Below, piece after piece: positions 33,990-42,673 of a stretch of 64,000 nucleotides of DNA. Each line of letters opens with the position of its first letter. Position 1 is the stretch's first letter. The position numbers and the translations under genes were made by a program. Source of the stretch: Paractinoplanes brasiliensis (GTDB taxonomy: Bacteria; Actinomycetota; Actinomycetes; Mycobacteriales; Micromonosporaceae); assembly GCF_004362215.1 (NCBI RefSeq), contig NZ_SNWR01000001.1:5376001-5440000 (forward strand), given 5' to 3'. The notes beneath the pieces were generated by a model. That model was not told the origin of the DNA and made no database searches. It saw nothing but the letters and a program-made list of their open reading frames with translations.

Positions 33990-34730
33990 ATGTCCGATCG
34001 ATTCACCGACCGCGTCGCCGTCATCACCGGCGGCGCCTCCGGAATAGGCCTCGCCGTGGCAACGCAGATCGCGGCCGAGGGCGGCCGGGTCGCGCTGTGG
34101 GACCTCAACGCCGGCAACCTGGAGACCGCCCGCAGCAAAAGCGGCGCCACCTACACGCACACGGTCGACGTCACCGACCCGGCAGGTGTCGCCGAGGCCC
34201 ACGCCGCCACCGTCGAGCGGATGGGACAGGTCGACATCCTGGTCACGTCCGCGGGCATCATCGGGCCCATGCGGCCGGTCAGCGAGCTGCCGTACGAGAT
34301 CTGGCGGCACATCAGCGCCGTGAACCTGGACGGAACGTTCCTGTGCTGCCAGGCGGTCGTGCCGGCCATGCGCGACCGCGGCTACGGGCGCATCGCGACG
34401 GTGGCCTCGATCGCCGGAAAGGAAGGCGTTCCCGGCGGGGCGGCGTACGGGGCATCGAAAGCCGGCGTCATCAGCCTCACCAAGACACTCAGCAGAGAGC
34501 TGGCCCCGGCCGGCGTCATCGTCAACACGGTCACGCCCGGCCCGACGGAAACGCCCATGGCCAACGACGTGCCACCCGAGGCGGTGGCCATGATGAAGCG
34601 GCTGGTCCCCCTGGGCCGATTCGCGGCCGCGCAGGAGATCGCCGACGTCATCTGCTTCATGGTTAGCGAGTCGTGCAGTTTCACGACGGGTTCGGTGTTC
34701 GACGCCTCGGGCGGCCGCGCCGATTATTGA
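33990..34730 (+). CDS. Short-chain dehydrogenase/reductase (FabG-like)
   Basis: 246 residues. ATG 33990 follows GAAGGAG. Cofactor motif VITGGASGIGLAVA, DVTDPAG, SAGIIGP in place of NNAG, and catalytic Ser with YGASK (Tyr-x-x-x-Lys). Probably oxidises or reduces a small alcohol or ketone with NAD(P). It may once have belonged to the monooxygenase/esterase cluster, from which it is now separated by the IS110 element; no operator copy was seen before it. Confidence 0.9.
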   Translation: MSDRFTDRVAVITGGASGIGLAVATQIAAEGGRVALWDLNAGNLETARSKSGATYTHTVDVTDPAGVAEAHAATVERMGQVDILVTSAGIIGPMRPVSELPYEIWRHISAVNLDGTFLCCQAVVPAMRDRGYGRIATVASIAGKEGVPGGAAYGASKAGVISLTKTLSRELAPAGVIVNTVTPGPTETPMANDVPPEAVAMMKRLVPLGRFAAAQEIADVICFMVSESCSFTTGSVFDASGGRADY

Positions 34731-34855
34731 CGAAGCCGTACATCGATACGTGGGTGCAGAGCATCCATGGTCACGTGGCGCTCGCCGAGGGAAGCCCGGG
34801 ATGCGGAGGAGCGAATGGACACCCCGGCTTTACTGAGGTGGTGGCTGGAAACACC

Positions 34856-35118
34856 CGTTACTGCTCGCATGCGCGGGGAGCAGACCGTGGAGCCAACACT
34901 CCACAGGTCAGCGAAGACGTCCCCGCGGGGAACAGTCGAGCTTGTTTCCGTTCACCGGCTGCAATTCCGGAGCACCCCCGCATGCGCGGGGAAGAGGCCA
35001 CCCCGTAGAACTTGCCGTTCGTCGCGTCCGGGGCACCCCGCGTGCGAGGGGAAACAGTGATGCAGGTCGGTCAGCGTGGTGTGCAGCCGCGGAGCATCCC
35101 CTCGTGCGCAGGGAGCAG
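34856..35118 (-). CRISPR. Decayed CRISPR remnant related to array 2
   Basis: About five degenerate repeats of the array 2 type. The clearest start at 34969, 35030 and 35091, exactly 61 bases apart. Earlier, more eroded ones end at 34935 and 34883. Each keeps a GC-rich stem and an end like GGGGAACAG, but every copy carries different substitutions or indels. It lies on the trailer side of array 2, with the ISL3 element in between. Confidence 0.8.
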
Positions 35119-35158
35119 GTAGCGAGGGCGACGGGGATGCTGACTGTCAAGGACGCCC

Positions 35159-36868
35159 GAAAACTGGTTCTGGCCCTCATCTCGTGATCGCAACTGACCC
35201 CAGGCCGTCTGATCAGCGGCTGAGCAGAACGCGCTTCCGGAGCAGAGCGAACCCGGCTCGCCCATACATCTGCCTTTTGAGCATCTTGATCCGATTCACG
35301 TTGCCCTCGACCGCGCCGGAGCTGTGTTCCAGGGTCAGGCCGTTGCGGACGGCGTCGTAGTCCTGCTGCAGGCCGGTGGCGAAGGAGTGCAGGTGGGGAA
35401 GGTCGTCGGCGCGGACCGCGGCGAGCCAGTCATCGAGGTTCTGGCCCTGGCGCCGGATCAGCATGGTCGCGAATGAGGTGACGTGGGTGGCGAGCCGGTC
35501 CAGGTGCGGGCAGTCGGCGCGGACCTGGGCGAACATGGCGTGCTCGTCGGCGGTGAGCGCGTCCGGGTGCCGCAGGATCCACGAGTTGACCTGCCGGTTC
35601 TTGAGCGGTTTCGGGGTATCCGGCGGCGGTGGCATGTGGTGCCGCCAGGAGTGCAGTTGGTCGCGGAGGGTGCTGTAGCCGCCGGTGTAGCCCAGTGCTC
35701 GGATCTCCTGGTGCAGGATGGTGATCGTGGTGCAGCCTTCGTTCCAGCGTTTGCGCAGGTGATCGACCCAGGGATCGATCTTGCTGGGGCGGGAGCCGGT
35801 GGATGACTGGGTGAGCAGGTCGTCTACCTGCGCGGCGCGTAGGTAGCGGCGGACGGTTTCGCGGGCCAGGCCGAGTTCCCGCACGATCGCTTTGATGCTC
35901 TTGCCGGCGGCGTGCAGGTCGTGGACCTGCTGGTGGCGCAGCCGGATTCGGGCGGCCAGGCGCCCGTCGGTCGGTGCCGGTGGTGGTGTGGCTGCCGGTT
36001 CCTCGGGTGTCGGTTCGGTTGTGGGCGTCGGGTCGGTGTGCCTGGTGGTGAGGCAGCGGAAGTGGTTGGCGACGGTCTTCTCGACGTAGCCGGCCAGGTT
36101 GTGCAGCAGGTGCCAGCGGTCCGCGACCTGGATGGCGGCGGGGGCGTGGGTGCGGGCTGCTTCGGCGTAGGCGCCGGCCCGGTCGCGGCAGACGATTTCG
36201 ACACCGGGATGTTGCTGCAGCCAGGCGCCGACGGTGTCGGCGTCACGGGCGGGTAGCAGGTCGATCGGGCGGCGGGTGGCCATGTCGATCAGGACGGTGC
36301 CGTAGCGGTGCCCGCGGCGCAGCGCGAAGTCGTCGATGCCCAGGACGGTGACTGGCGTGCTCGCCGGGTCGGGGATGCGGCGGATGACGCGCAGCATCGT
36401 GGTCCGCCCGGCCCGCAGGCCGAGCCGGTCGGCGAGCCGGGCGCCGGCCCGGCCGGCCAGAGCGAGCCCGATGTCTTGCAGGGCCTGCGAGGCGTGCTGG
36501 CTGCGCCGGGCATACCGGCTGGTCAGTCCGGGAACCTGCTCGACGAACGTCACCGTCGGGCAGCCCGGGGCGAGGCAGAAGAAGCGGCGGACCAGCAGTT
36601 TCAGGACCATCCGGCGGGCGCCGACCACCGCATCGGCGACTCGGCGGGTGTACCGGCTGTGAATCCGGGCGCTGGGCTTACCGCAGGCCGGGCAGTCTGC
36701 GTCGGTGGTGCGAATGTGGGCTTCGAGCAGCACGGATGTGGGTTGAGCTTGGACCCGGTCGATCGCCAGGCGTGCCAGGTGAGGGAAGACCATTCCAAGA
36801 TCAGAATCGACGCACCGTCGGAACTGTACACAGTGGATCTAGCTCATCAGGCAGCGGTGCGGCGCATC
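35159..36868 (-). mobile_element. ISL3 family insertion sequence (copy with intact transposase)
   Basis: The 3' edge is set at 35159 because an inverted fragment at 36869-37038 matches from that base on (GAAAACTGGTTCTGGCCCTC). The 5' edge is not resolved; 36868 is only the limit of the inverted fragment. No terminal inverted repeat or target duplication was confirmed. It sits inside an ancestral CRISPR locus, between decayed repeats on the left and array 2 on the right. Confidence 0.65.
35213..36793 (-). CDS. ISL3 family transposase
   Basis: 526 residues. N-terminal zinc ribbon with CPACGKPSARIHSRYTRRV and a second pair in FFCLAPGCP, then the DDE_Tnp_ISL3 core (VLGIDDFALRRGHRYGTVLI, VEIVCRDRAGAYAEAA), with a helix-turn-helix insert (SIKAIVRELGLARETVRRYL) and the C-terminal SSGAVEGNVNRIKMLKRQMY. 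Full-length and open. Confidence 0.93.
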   Translation of the reverse strand: MVFPHLARLAIDRVQAQPTSVLLEAHIRTTDADCPACGKPSARIHSRYTRRVADAVVGARRMVLKLLVRRFFCLAPGCPTVTFVEQVPGLTSRYARRSQHASQALQDIGLALAGRAGARLADRLGLRAGRTTMLRVIRRIPDPASTPVTVLGIDDFALRRGHRYGTVLIDMATRRPIDLLPARDADTVGAWLQQHPGVEIVCRDRAGAYAEAARTHAPAAIQVADRWHLLHNLAGYVEKTVANHFRCLTTRHTDPTPTTEPTPEEPAATPPPAPTDGRLAARIRLRHQQVHDLHAAGKSIKAIVRELGLARETVRRYLRAAQVDDLLTQSSTGSRPSKIDPWVDHLRKRWNEGCTTITILHQEIRALGYTGGYSTLRDQLHSWRHHMPPPPDTPKPLKNRQVNSWILRHPDALTADEHAMFAQVRADCPHLDRLATHVTSFATMLIRRQGQNLDDWLAAVRADDLPHLHSFATGLQQDYDAVRNGLTLEHSSGAVEGNVNRIKMLKRQMYGRAGFALLRKRVLLSR

Positions 36869-37038
36869 GCTCCGGCGCGGTCGAGGGCAACGTGAATCGG
36901 ATCAAGATGCTCAAAAGGCAGATGTATGGGCGAGCCGGGTTCGCTCTGCTCCGGAAGCGCGTTCTGCTCAGCCGCTGATCAGACGGCCTGGGGTCAGTTG
37001 CGATCACGAGATGAGGGCCAGAACCAGAACCAGTTTTC
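36869..37038 (+). mobile_element. Inverted fragment of the same ISL3 element
   Basis: 170 bases that repeat, in inverted orientation, 164 bases at 35159-35322, with one 6-base duplication (AACCAG). It encodes on + the last 34 or so residues of the transposase (NVNRIKMLKRQMYGRAG ... RKRVLLSR, stop at 36978) plus the outer end. This leaves an inverted pair of IS ends around the intact transposase, 26 bases from the first repeat of array 2. Confidence 0.88.
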
Positions 37039-37064
37039 AGCCGCCGTCGACACTGACTTCCGGC

Positions 37065-38129
37065 GGAGCACCCCCGCGTGTGCGGGGAGCAGACCTGGCA
37101 GGTGCAAGAGAACACGGCCCACCCGGGAGCACCCCCGCGTGCGCGGGAACAGAAGACGCTCCGGGGCATGAAGTGCCAGTTGTCAGGAGCACCCCCGCGT
37201 GCGCGGGGAACAGGAGCGGGTCGCAGCAGCGTTGGTGTTCGCCCAGGGAGCACCCCCGCGTGCGCGGGGAACAGCGCTCATGACCTCAGCCCTCCGCCTG
37301 TGATCGAGGGAGCACCCCCGCGTGCGCGGGGAACAGTGCACCCCGACGGAAGGCGGCCGCCGTGCCCGAGGAGCACCCCCGCGTGCGCGGGGAACAGGTT
37401 ACCCTTCTTCCGCCGGTTGCTGGCGGACTGGGAGCACCCCCGCGTGCGCGGGGAACAGTCCCGCGACGGCGCCCTTCGGCGTCTCGCCGTCGGAGCACCC
37501 CCGCGTGCGCGGGGAACAGGGCCGGGTGTGGCCGGTTTGCTCATGGCTGACCGGAGCACCCCCGCGTGCGCGGGGAACAGATGACCGAGGCGCAGCGCGC
37601 CCCCGCCGCCCAGGGAGCACCCCCGCGTGCGCGGGGAACAGTTGATGCTGGCGGTGAGCGGCACGGTGGCCTCCGGAGCACCCCCGCGTGCGCGGGGAAC
37701 AGTACGTGGACGTCGACCCGCAGCACGTCAAGCAGGGAGCACCCCCGCGTGCGCGGGGAACAGCTCGGGACCCGCGCCAGCAACCGCACCGGCGTGGGAG
37801 CACCCCCGCGTGCGCGGGGAACAGGCGAACGCGGACACCCTGGCGCAGACGGCGGCGGGAGCACCCCCGCGTGCGCGGGGAACAGGCGGCGCGGCCCCGA
37901 CCGTGCACATCCTCAGCGGGAGCACCCCCGCGTGCGCGGGGAACAGGCCATCGCGTCGACCATGTCCCACTGCGACTGCGGAGCACCCCCGCGTGCGCGG
38001 GGAACAGGACCCGCGGGGGGTTGTGCAGATGGAGCAAAACGGAGCACCCCCGCGTGCGCGGGGAACAGCTCCGCAAGGGCTACAGCGGGTCGTTCGAGCA
38101 GGGAGCACCCCCGCGTGCGCGGGGAACAG
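37065..38129 (-). CRISPR. CRISPR array 2, type I-E, 18 repeats and 17 spacers, next to cas2
   Basis: 28-bp repeats start (on +) at 37065 and recur at about 61 bases to 38102. Read on the minus strand the repeat begins CTGTTCCCCGCG and ends GGTGCTCC, three substitutions away from the array 1 repeat. The leader is on the right, within the end of cas2, so transcription is leftwards like the cas operon. The distal copies at 37065 (two changes) and 37126 (one base shorter) are degenerate, as expected of the oldest end. Spacers are 32-34 bases. Confidence 0.97.
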
Positions 38130-38181
38130 GCTTGATGAACTGGGATCCTGAAGATCAACTGTCTGGTTTTTGTTCAGTCGG
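38130..38181 (-). promoter_or_regulatory. CRISPR 2 leader overlapping the 3' end of cas2
   Basis: On the minus strand, TGAACAAAAACCAG (38163-38176), TTGATCTTC and CAGTTCATCAAGC lead directly to the first repeat, matching the array 1 leader element by element. The TGAACAAAAACCAG element is inside the last cas2 codons (stop at 38155-38157). Confidence 0.82.
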
Positions 38182-38553
38182 GTTGCTGGAGTGGGTTCTT
38201 GTCTCGGTGCCGCGGCGTCCGAATCTGCGACGTTTGGCCGCTTTGCTCCAGCCGGAAGGCAAGGCCGGGTTGAAAGGCGATTCCCCAGGCCGACGGATCA
38301 GCATCACGCCGTCCAAGTCGACTGGCTCCCAATGGTGGTCGTGCACGGCGAAAGAGAGCCTTTGCTCACTGTGCTTCTGATACACGAGAAGCGCCCGGCC
38401 AGGGCCGGCCATGTCGACTACCCGGGCCCATAGGCGGTCACGAATGCGGGTGTTGACGTGTCCGACGTACACGCCGGCGGAGATTTCGAGCAGCCACTGT
38501 GTCAGGTGGCCACGAAGGCCAGGCGGGCAAGACGTGAGGACGATGACGATCAT
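38155..38553 (-). CDS. cas2: CRISPR-associated Cas2, type I-E
   Basis: 132 residues; partner of Cas1 in spacer acquisition. MIVIVLTSCPPGLRGHLTQW, then ISAGVYVGHVNTRIRDRLW, is the Cas2e/CRISPR_Cas2 (CT1978-like) pattern. It is longer than E. coli Cas2; the extra C-terminal residues (about 95-132) are basic and hydrophilic and include codons that double as the array leader. Overlaps cas1 by one base. Confidence 0.95.
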   Translation of the reverse strand: MIVIVLTSCPPGLRGHLTQWLLEISAGVYVGHVNTRIRDRLWARVVDMAGPGRALLVYQKHSEQRLSFAVHDHHWEPVDLDGVMLIRRPGESPFNPALPSGWSKAAKRRRFGRRGTETRTHSSNPTEQKPDS

Positions 38554-39506
38554 CAGAAGTCCACGTCACCGGTGTCGGCGTAGTTGCGACCGGCGGCGAC
38601 CTCAAGGCCTTCGTCGTCCCAGAGCCGGACGGCGTCCTCGTCTTCCTCGACGGGGCCGCCGAGCTCGGGCTTGAGCAGGAGCATGCGAATGTCCCTGACG
38701 CATCGTTCCAGCAAGGCCCCGTCGTGTACGCGATCACGCACTCGGCGACGTGTGTCGGCGCTGATGTCGGTGGAGCCTTCCGCAACCAGGTCGAAGGCGA
38801 TCGGAATGGTGATCTCGGCTTTGTACAGGTCCGCGATGTCGTAGACGAACGCTCGCTCGTGACCGGTGTGGATGAAGCCGAGACCGGGTGCGGCTCCGAG
38901 CGTCACGATGACGGCGTGCACGATCCCGTACAAGCAGGTGTGCGCGGCTGACAGCGCCTGGTTGATCGGGTCGCCGCCGGCGAAGTCGGCCTTGTCGTAT
39001 TCTCGTTGGTTCCACGTCACACCGGTTCGCTTGGCGTTCTCGCGGTAGATGCGCCGTACTCGAGCGCCCTCTTTGCCTCGTAGTTGTTGCATCGAGAGGT
39101 TTCCGGTGTCTTCGCCGGGAAAACGCATCGCGTACATGGTGCGGGCCACGGCCAGCCGCTTGTTGCGGTGGCTGACCGCGGCGGCCTGGGCGACCAGCAA
39201 CCGGCTGGAGGCCGCCAGAGAACGTCCGTGGGCGTAGTAGCGCACGCCGCGTTCGCCTACCCACACGGCAGTCCCGCCGTGGTCGGCCAGCAACATGATC
39301 GCTTGGTGGGTGATGCTGGTGCCGGGCCCGAGCAGTAGCACACTGATGGTGGCGGCCGGGATGTGTATGACGCCGCGGTCATCGGTAGCGGTGATCGCGT
39401 TGCTGTCACGGTGGATGACGCTGCGTTCGAGGTAGAGGAAGCTGATGCGGTCCTCGGCTCGGGTGAGGTCGGCGAGTTCGGCCGGTGGCACGCCTGGCGG
39501 CTTCAT
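38553..39506 (-). CDS. cas1: CRISPR-associated Cas1, type I-E integrase
   Basis: 317 residues. Metal ligands expected at Glu in LRGKEGARVRR, His in GFIHTGHERAF and Asp in FVYDIADLYK, all present. The N-terminal beta domain includes DRISFLYLE and WVGERGVRYYAHG. Inserts new spacers with Cas2. ATG overlaps the cas6e stop by four bases. Confidence 0.96.
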   Translation of the reverse strand: MKPPGVPPAELADLTRAEDRISFLYLERSVIHRDSNAITATDDRGVIHIPAATISVLLLGPGTSITHQAIMLLADHGGTAVWVGERGVRYYAHGRSLAASSRLLVAQAAAVSHRNKRLAVARTMYAMRFPGEDTGNLSMQQLRGKEGARVRRIYRENAKRTGVTWNQREYDKADFAGGDPINQALSAAHTCLYGIVHAVIVTLGAAPGLGFIHTGHERAFVYDIADLYKAEITIPIAFDLVAEGSTDISADTRRRVRDRVHDGALLERCVRDIRMLLLKPELGGPVEEDEDAVRLWDDEGLEVAAGRNYADTGDVDF

Positions 39507-40186
39507 CGTCCGGCCGTTGCGCCCTCAGCCGCCGCGAGGGTGAGCAAACCGCAGCCGTAGGCTTTGGCGTGCCCTATGCCGCCGGTCAGGGTCGCACGGA
39601 AGGCCTCGCCATCCGTCACCTCGAGGATGCCGTCGTACGTCACCGTGGTCAGCGTGACCGGGTATGCCCCGCGGCTGAAACTCAGGGTTCTCCGATGGTG
39701 CAGACGCAGGTTCGGCCGGCCGTCCCGCTGCGTTGCCACGGCGAACCCGAGCCGGGTAGCGCGACGAAGCAGCCATTGCTCTTGTTCGCTTTCCCGGACG
39801 TAGCCGAAGCGCTGAGTTTCTTTCGCCTCAGCCGTTTTTCGCCCGCTGTGGGCCGGGTTGGCCGTGAGCCGAAAAGCCCAGCGTTGGCCGGGCTGCAACG
39901 TGCCGAGCAGCGGGTCGTACTCACGGGTGTCCCAGGTTGCGGTCGTCGGCCAGCCGGCCTGTTCGACCAGGTGGGTAAGGTCCGGACGGCCGGGGCTGGT
40001 TATGTAGAGGTAAACCGTCGCGGTGGCCGGTGTGTCGAGGCGCCACAGGGTCCGGCTGCCCGGCCGCTCGTAGTCATCGGACGCGGGGAAGGCGGCCCGG
40101 ACCGCCGCGTGCATTGCCTGCGGGGAGGACAGGAGTTTCCGGGCTCCGCGACGGGCCGGGTTGATCTGGAACCGGGTGAGGAACAT
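39503..40186 (-). CDS. cas6e: Cas6e crRNA-processing endoribonuclease (Cse3/CasE)
   Basis: 227 residues. MFLTRFQINPARRGARKLLS is the usual Cas6e N-terminus, with RTLWRLD near residue 45, and the C-terminal GGIGHAKAYGCGLLTLA is the glycine-rich RNA-binding loop. Cleaves repeats below the stem to make crRNAs. The start is the internal ATG at 40186, two bases from the cas5e stop; the frame upstream is inside cas5e. Confidence 0.95.
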   Translation of the reverse strand: MFLTRFQINPARRGARKLLSSPQAMHAAVRAAFPASDDYERPGSRTLWRLDTPATATVYLYITSPGRPDLTHLVEQAGWPTTATWDTREYDPLLGTLQPGQRWAFRLTANPAHSGRKTAEAKETQRFGYVRESEQEQWLLRRATRLGFAVATQRDGRPNLRLHHRRTLSFSRGAYPVTLTTVTYDGILEVTDGEAFRATLTGGIGHAKAYGCGLLTLAAAEGATAGR

Positions 40187-40188
40187 GG

Positions 40189-40890
40189 TCAGCCTCCCAG
40201 CAGGCTCAGCGGATCGTGGTCGATGACGCCGGACGACTCCGCGAGGTCGTTCGTGACGGGGACGTGGCGGCGTAGCACCGAGCGCCACGTGTGCTGCCGG
40301 TGGGCGGGGTCGAAACTGACCGGCTCGTCGGGATGAGTCTCGGTATCCTGGTCGCCCGGCCTGGCATCGCGGATCACTTCAAGCTGGACGATGCGAGGAG
40401 CGCCGCGGCGGTATCGGTCTGTGGCCTGCCAGGGCCAAGTCTTCAAGGCGTCGTCGAGGCCAATGTCTTCTACACCCAGGCTGACCGGACCGGCCGGTGG
40501 GCAGGAACGCCGGCCGAGATAGAGCGGATAGCAGGGCCGTTTCAGAGCCCCGGCCAAGTCGTGGATCAGAGCTGCGTCACCCTGGACAGCGGCGAGGAAA
40601 ATCGCATCGGAAAGGTAGAAGCGGTAGGTCAGCGGGGCGCTGTGCCGCCCGTCGAGGGAGCGGGCGGTCTGGAAGTCGCGAAGGATCTGGCCCGGCTGGT
40701 CAAGCCGGACCCCGAATTCCAGGCCGAGAAGGTCGGTGAGTGGCTCGGTACGCCGAATGCCTTTCGCTGCGGCGAGCATGCCGATGACACCGCTCTTGGT
40801 GGGCGCGATTTCGGTCCCGCGCCGGGCAAAACGGCTGGACGAGCCCCAGGCCTGCAGCGGGCCGGCGAGTTTGAGCAGCAGAACTGTCAT
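40189..40890 (-). CDS. cas5e: Cas5e Cascade subunit (CasD)
   Basis: 233 residues. MTVLLLKLAGPLQAWGSSSR, then PTKSGVIGMLAAAKGIRR, is the type I-E Cas5 signature; YLGRRSCPPAGPV lies mid-protein. It caps the 5' handle of the crRNA in Cascade. Overlaps cas7e by four bases. Confidence 0.96.
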   Translation of the reverse strand: MTVLLLKLAGPLQAWGSSSRFARRGTEIAPTKSGVIGMLAAAKGIRRTEPLTDLLGLEFGVRLDQPGQILRDFQTARSLDGRHSAPLTYRFYLSDAIFLAAVQGDAALIHDLAGALKRPCYPLYLGRRSCPPAGPVSLGVEDIGLDDALKTWPWQATDRYRRGAPRIVQLEVIRDARPGDQDTETHPDEPVSFDPAHRQHTWRSVLRRHVPVTNDLAESSGVIDHDPLSLLGG

Positions 40891-42011
40891 GCCGGTTGTC
40901 CGAGCGTCAGGCTGATCCGCTCTCCTACCTCGTTGACCAGCTCGTCGAGAGTGACAGCCTTGCCGAGATCCGCCAGCGCTGAGGTCTGGTCACCGACCCG
41001 GGTGACCCAGCTTGCCACCGGCTGTTCGCCGTAAGCGTTCTCGACCGCCGCGGTGTGTTCGGCGAGGGCAGCTGCGGCCAGCTTTATCCGCCCGGATTCC
41101 TCGGTCTCACGGATGGGTGTCTCGAAGGCGCCGACCAGGTTGATCGGCTGTGTGTCGCGCATTCGCACGATGATCGCGTCAGGCAGCGTCCGGTGGGCGA
41201 AGGTGTTCTGTTTGCCGGTGGGCATGCTGCGGGCGAAGGCGGTCAGAAACGCCTTGACCGCGGCTTGGGTGGCTGCCGCTGAACCCAGAGTTTCGTGCAG
41301 GGCGTTCACGTCGACCGTTGCGTACCGGAAAAGGGTGGAGGAGTTGAACTCGATGGTGCCGATCATCCCCGCGCCGCTCTCGGCGACGTCTTGCTTCCGG
41401 TCGTCGACCGCGGTGAAGTAGTCGAACTCGTTGTCCACCCCGTGCACGCTGATGGCGTGAGCCACCTGACAGGCCGCGTCGACATTGATGTCGGTCATGT
41501 CGGCGACCATCCGGCCGAACATGGCGATGTCCACTGAGTGGTCGCTCTTCACGAGGGCCTTGAATTTGTTCTTGTCCAACGGGCTGCCGTTGCGTGCGGC
41601 TTCCAGCGCCGCGGCTGCCAGGTTGTCCAGTTGCCGGTGGCTGAGGAACAGCAGGTAGCCGGACTCGACGTTGGCCGCCTCGGGCTTTTTCTTGTCGGCC
41701 TTGACAAGGCCGCCGGCGACAAACACCTCTGTGGCCAGGCTGGAGGCCTGTTCCTGGGTGAGAGTCGGGTCGAGGGCTTTGATGCGTTCCGCCAGGGACT
41801 CGCCGACCCGCTTCGTCCGTTCGCCGAGCTGAGAGCGGTCGAGCAAATCCTTGAAAGCCAATCGCATGGCCCGCTTCCATGCCTGACTCGACACCCTGGC
41901 TCGCCGGACACCGCCGTAGACGGCAGTCTTGGGTGAGCCTGTGTCGTCGCGGTTGACGTTGCTCGGCGGAACGGTCTGCAGGGCGTAGACGTCAATGATG
42001 GCGCGGTTCAT
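40887..42011 (-). CDS. cas7e: Cas7e Cascade backbone subunit (Cse4/CasC)
   Basis: 374 residues. IIDVYALQTVPPSNVNRDDT, then GVRRARVSSQAWKRAMR, is the family N-terminus; the middle has MFGRMVADMTDINVDAACQV and AISVHGVDNEFDYFTAVDD. Six copies normally form the crRNA-binding backbone. ATGA overlap with cse2. Confidence 0.96.
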   Translation of the reverse strand: MNRAIIDVYALQTVPPSNVNRDDTGSPKTAVYGGVRRARVSSQAWKRAMRLAFKDLLDRSQLGERTKRVGESLAERIKALDPTLTQEQASSLATEVFVAGGLVKADKKKPEAANVESGYLLFLSHRQLDNLAAAALEAARNGSPLDKNKFKALVKSDHSVDIAMFGRMVADMTDINVDAACQVAHAISVHGVDNEFDYFTAVDDRKQDVAESGAGMIGTIEFNSSTLFRYATVDVNALHETLGSAAATQAAVKAFLTAFARSMPTGKQNTFAHRTLPDAIIVRMRDTQPINLVGAFETPIRETEESGRIKLAAAALAEHTAAVENAYGEQPVASWVTRVGDQTSALADLGKAVTLDELVNEVGERISLTLGQPA

Positions 42012-42673
42012 GCCGAGGTCCCCTCTGAGGTTTCGATCGAGTTGTCGGAGTCGGTCGTGGCGTGTGGTCGGCTGCGGAAGAACTCACGTCCCCAGACGGC
42101 TTGCACCCGTTGACGGCCGCCGGGAAGGCGCAGGGTGCGAAGGTCCTCGGCGAGCAGGCCGTAGTCGAGTGGGATCTGGTGGCCGCGCAGCATGGTGATC
42201 AGTCCGCGCAGGTGGTGGATGCTCTCCTGGTAGGTGCTGGCGGTGCCGAGTGCGGAGAAGCGGCGCCGTACGCCGTCCGGCCCGGACGATGCCCGGACGA
42301 GCTCCGCCATGGCCCGACCGAGGCCGCTGCCATCGACGTGCATCTTCTCCGCCCGTGACTGCTGATGCAGGGCATACAAGCTCACCGCGTCGTGAACGGC
42401 GTACTCCACGTCCGTGGCGGACTCAAGCTGTCGCGTATTGAGGAGTTCGTCAGGTACGTACAGGTAATCCTCGAGGGTGTAATCGAAGCCGGGATCACGA
42501 CCGATCGCGCGGCGGAGGCGGGCCAAGGCGCTCACGGCCTGTGGCAGCGGGTTGTCCCGCAGATACAGGGCCTGCAGGCGGCCGACCGTACGCGCGACGT
42601 GGTCGCCGACCTCAGTGCGGCGCTTCCTCACCCACGTTCTGCGTGCTGGGGCATGCGCTTCAGCTGTCGTCAT
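42008..42673 (-). CDS. cse2: Cse2 Cascade small subunit (CasB/Cas11)
   Basis: 221 residues, mostly helical. The stretch ALARLRRAIGRDPGFDYTLE and ALHQQSRAEKMHVDGSGLGR match Cse2, followed by RRRFSALGTAST and LRGLITMLRGHQIPLDYG. ATG 42673 overlaps the cas8e stop (ATGA); the frame upstream of it lies in cas8e. Confidence 0.95.
   Translation of the reverse strand: MTTAEAHAPARRTWVRKRRTEVGDHVARTVGRLQALYLRDNPLPQAVSALARLRRAIGRDPGFDYTLEDYLYVPDELLNTRQLESATDVEYAVHDAVSLYALHQQSRAEKMHVDGSGLGRAMAELVRASSGPDGVRRRFSALGTASTYQESIHHLRGLITMLRGHQIPLDYGLLAEDLRTLRLPGGRQRVQAVWGREFFRSRPHATTDSDNSIETSEGTSA

Noticed and set aside
34731..34860. Short open frames after the SDR gene
   Set aside because: No ribosome site or recognisable sequence; they run into the decayed CRISPR repeats.
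37078..38151. Open frames on both strands across array 2 (APPRARGT, PRARGGAP repeats)
   Set aside because: Same artefact of the CRISPR repeat; no starts, ribosome sites or non-repeat domains.
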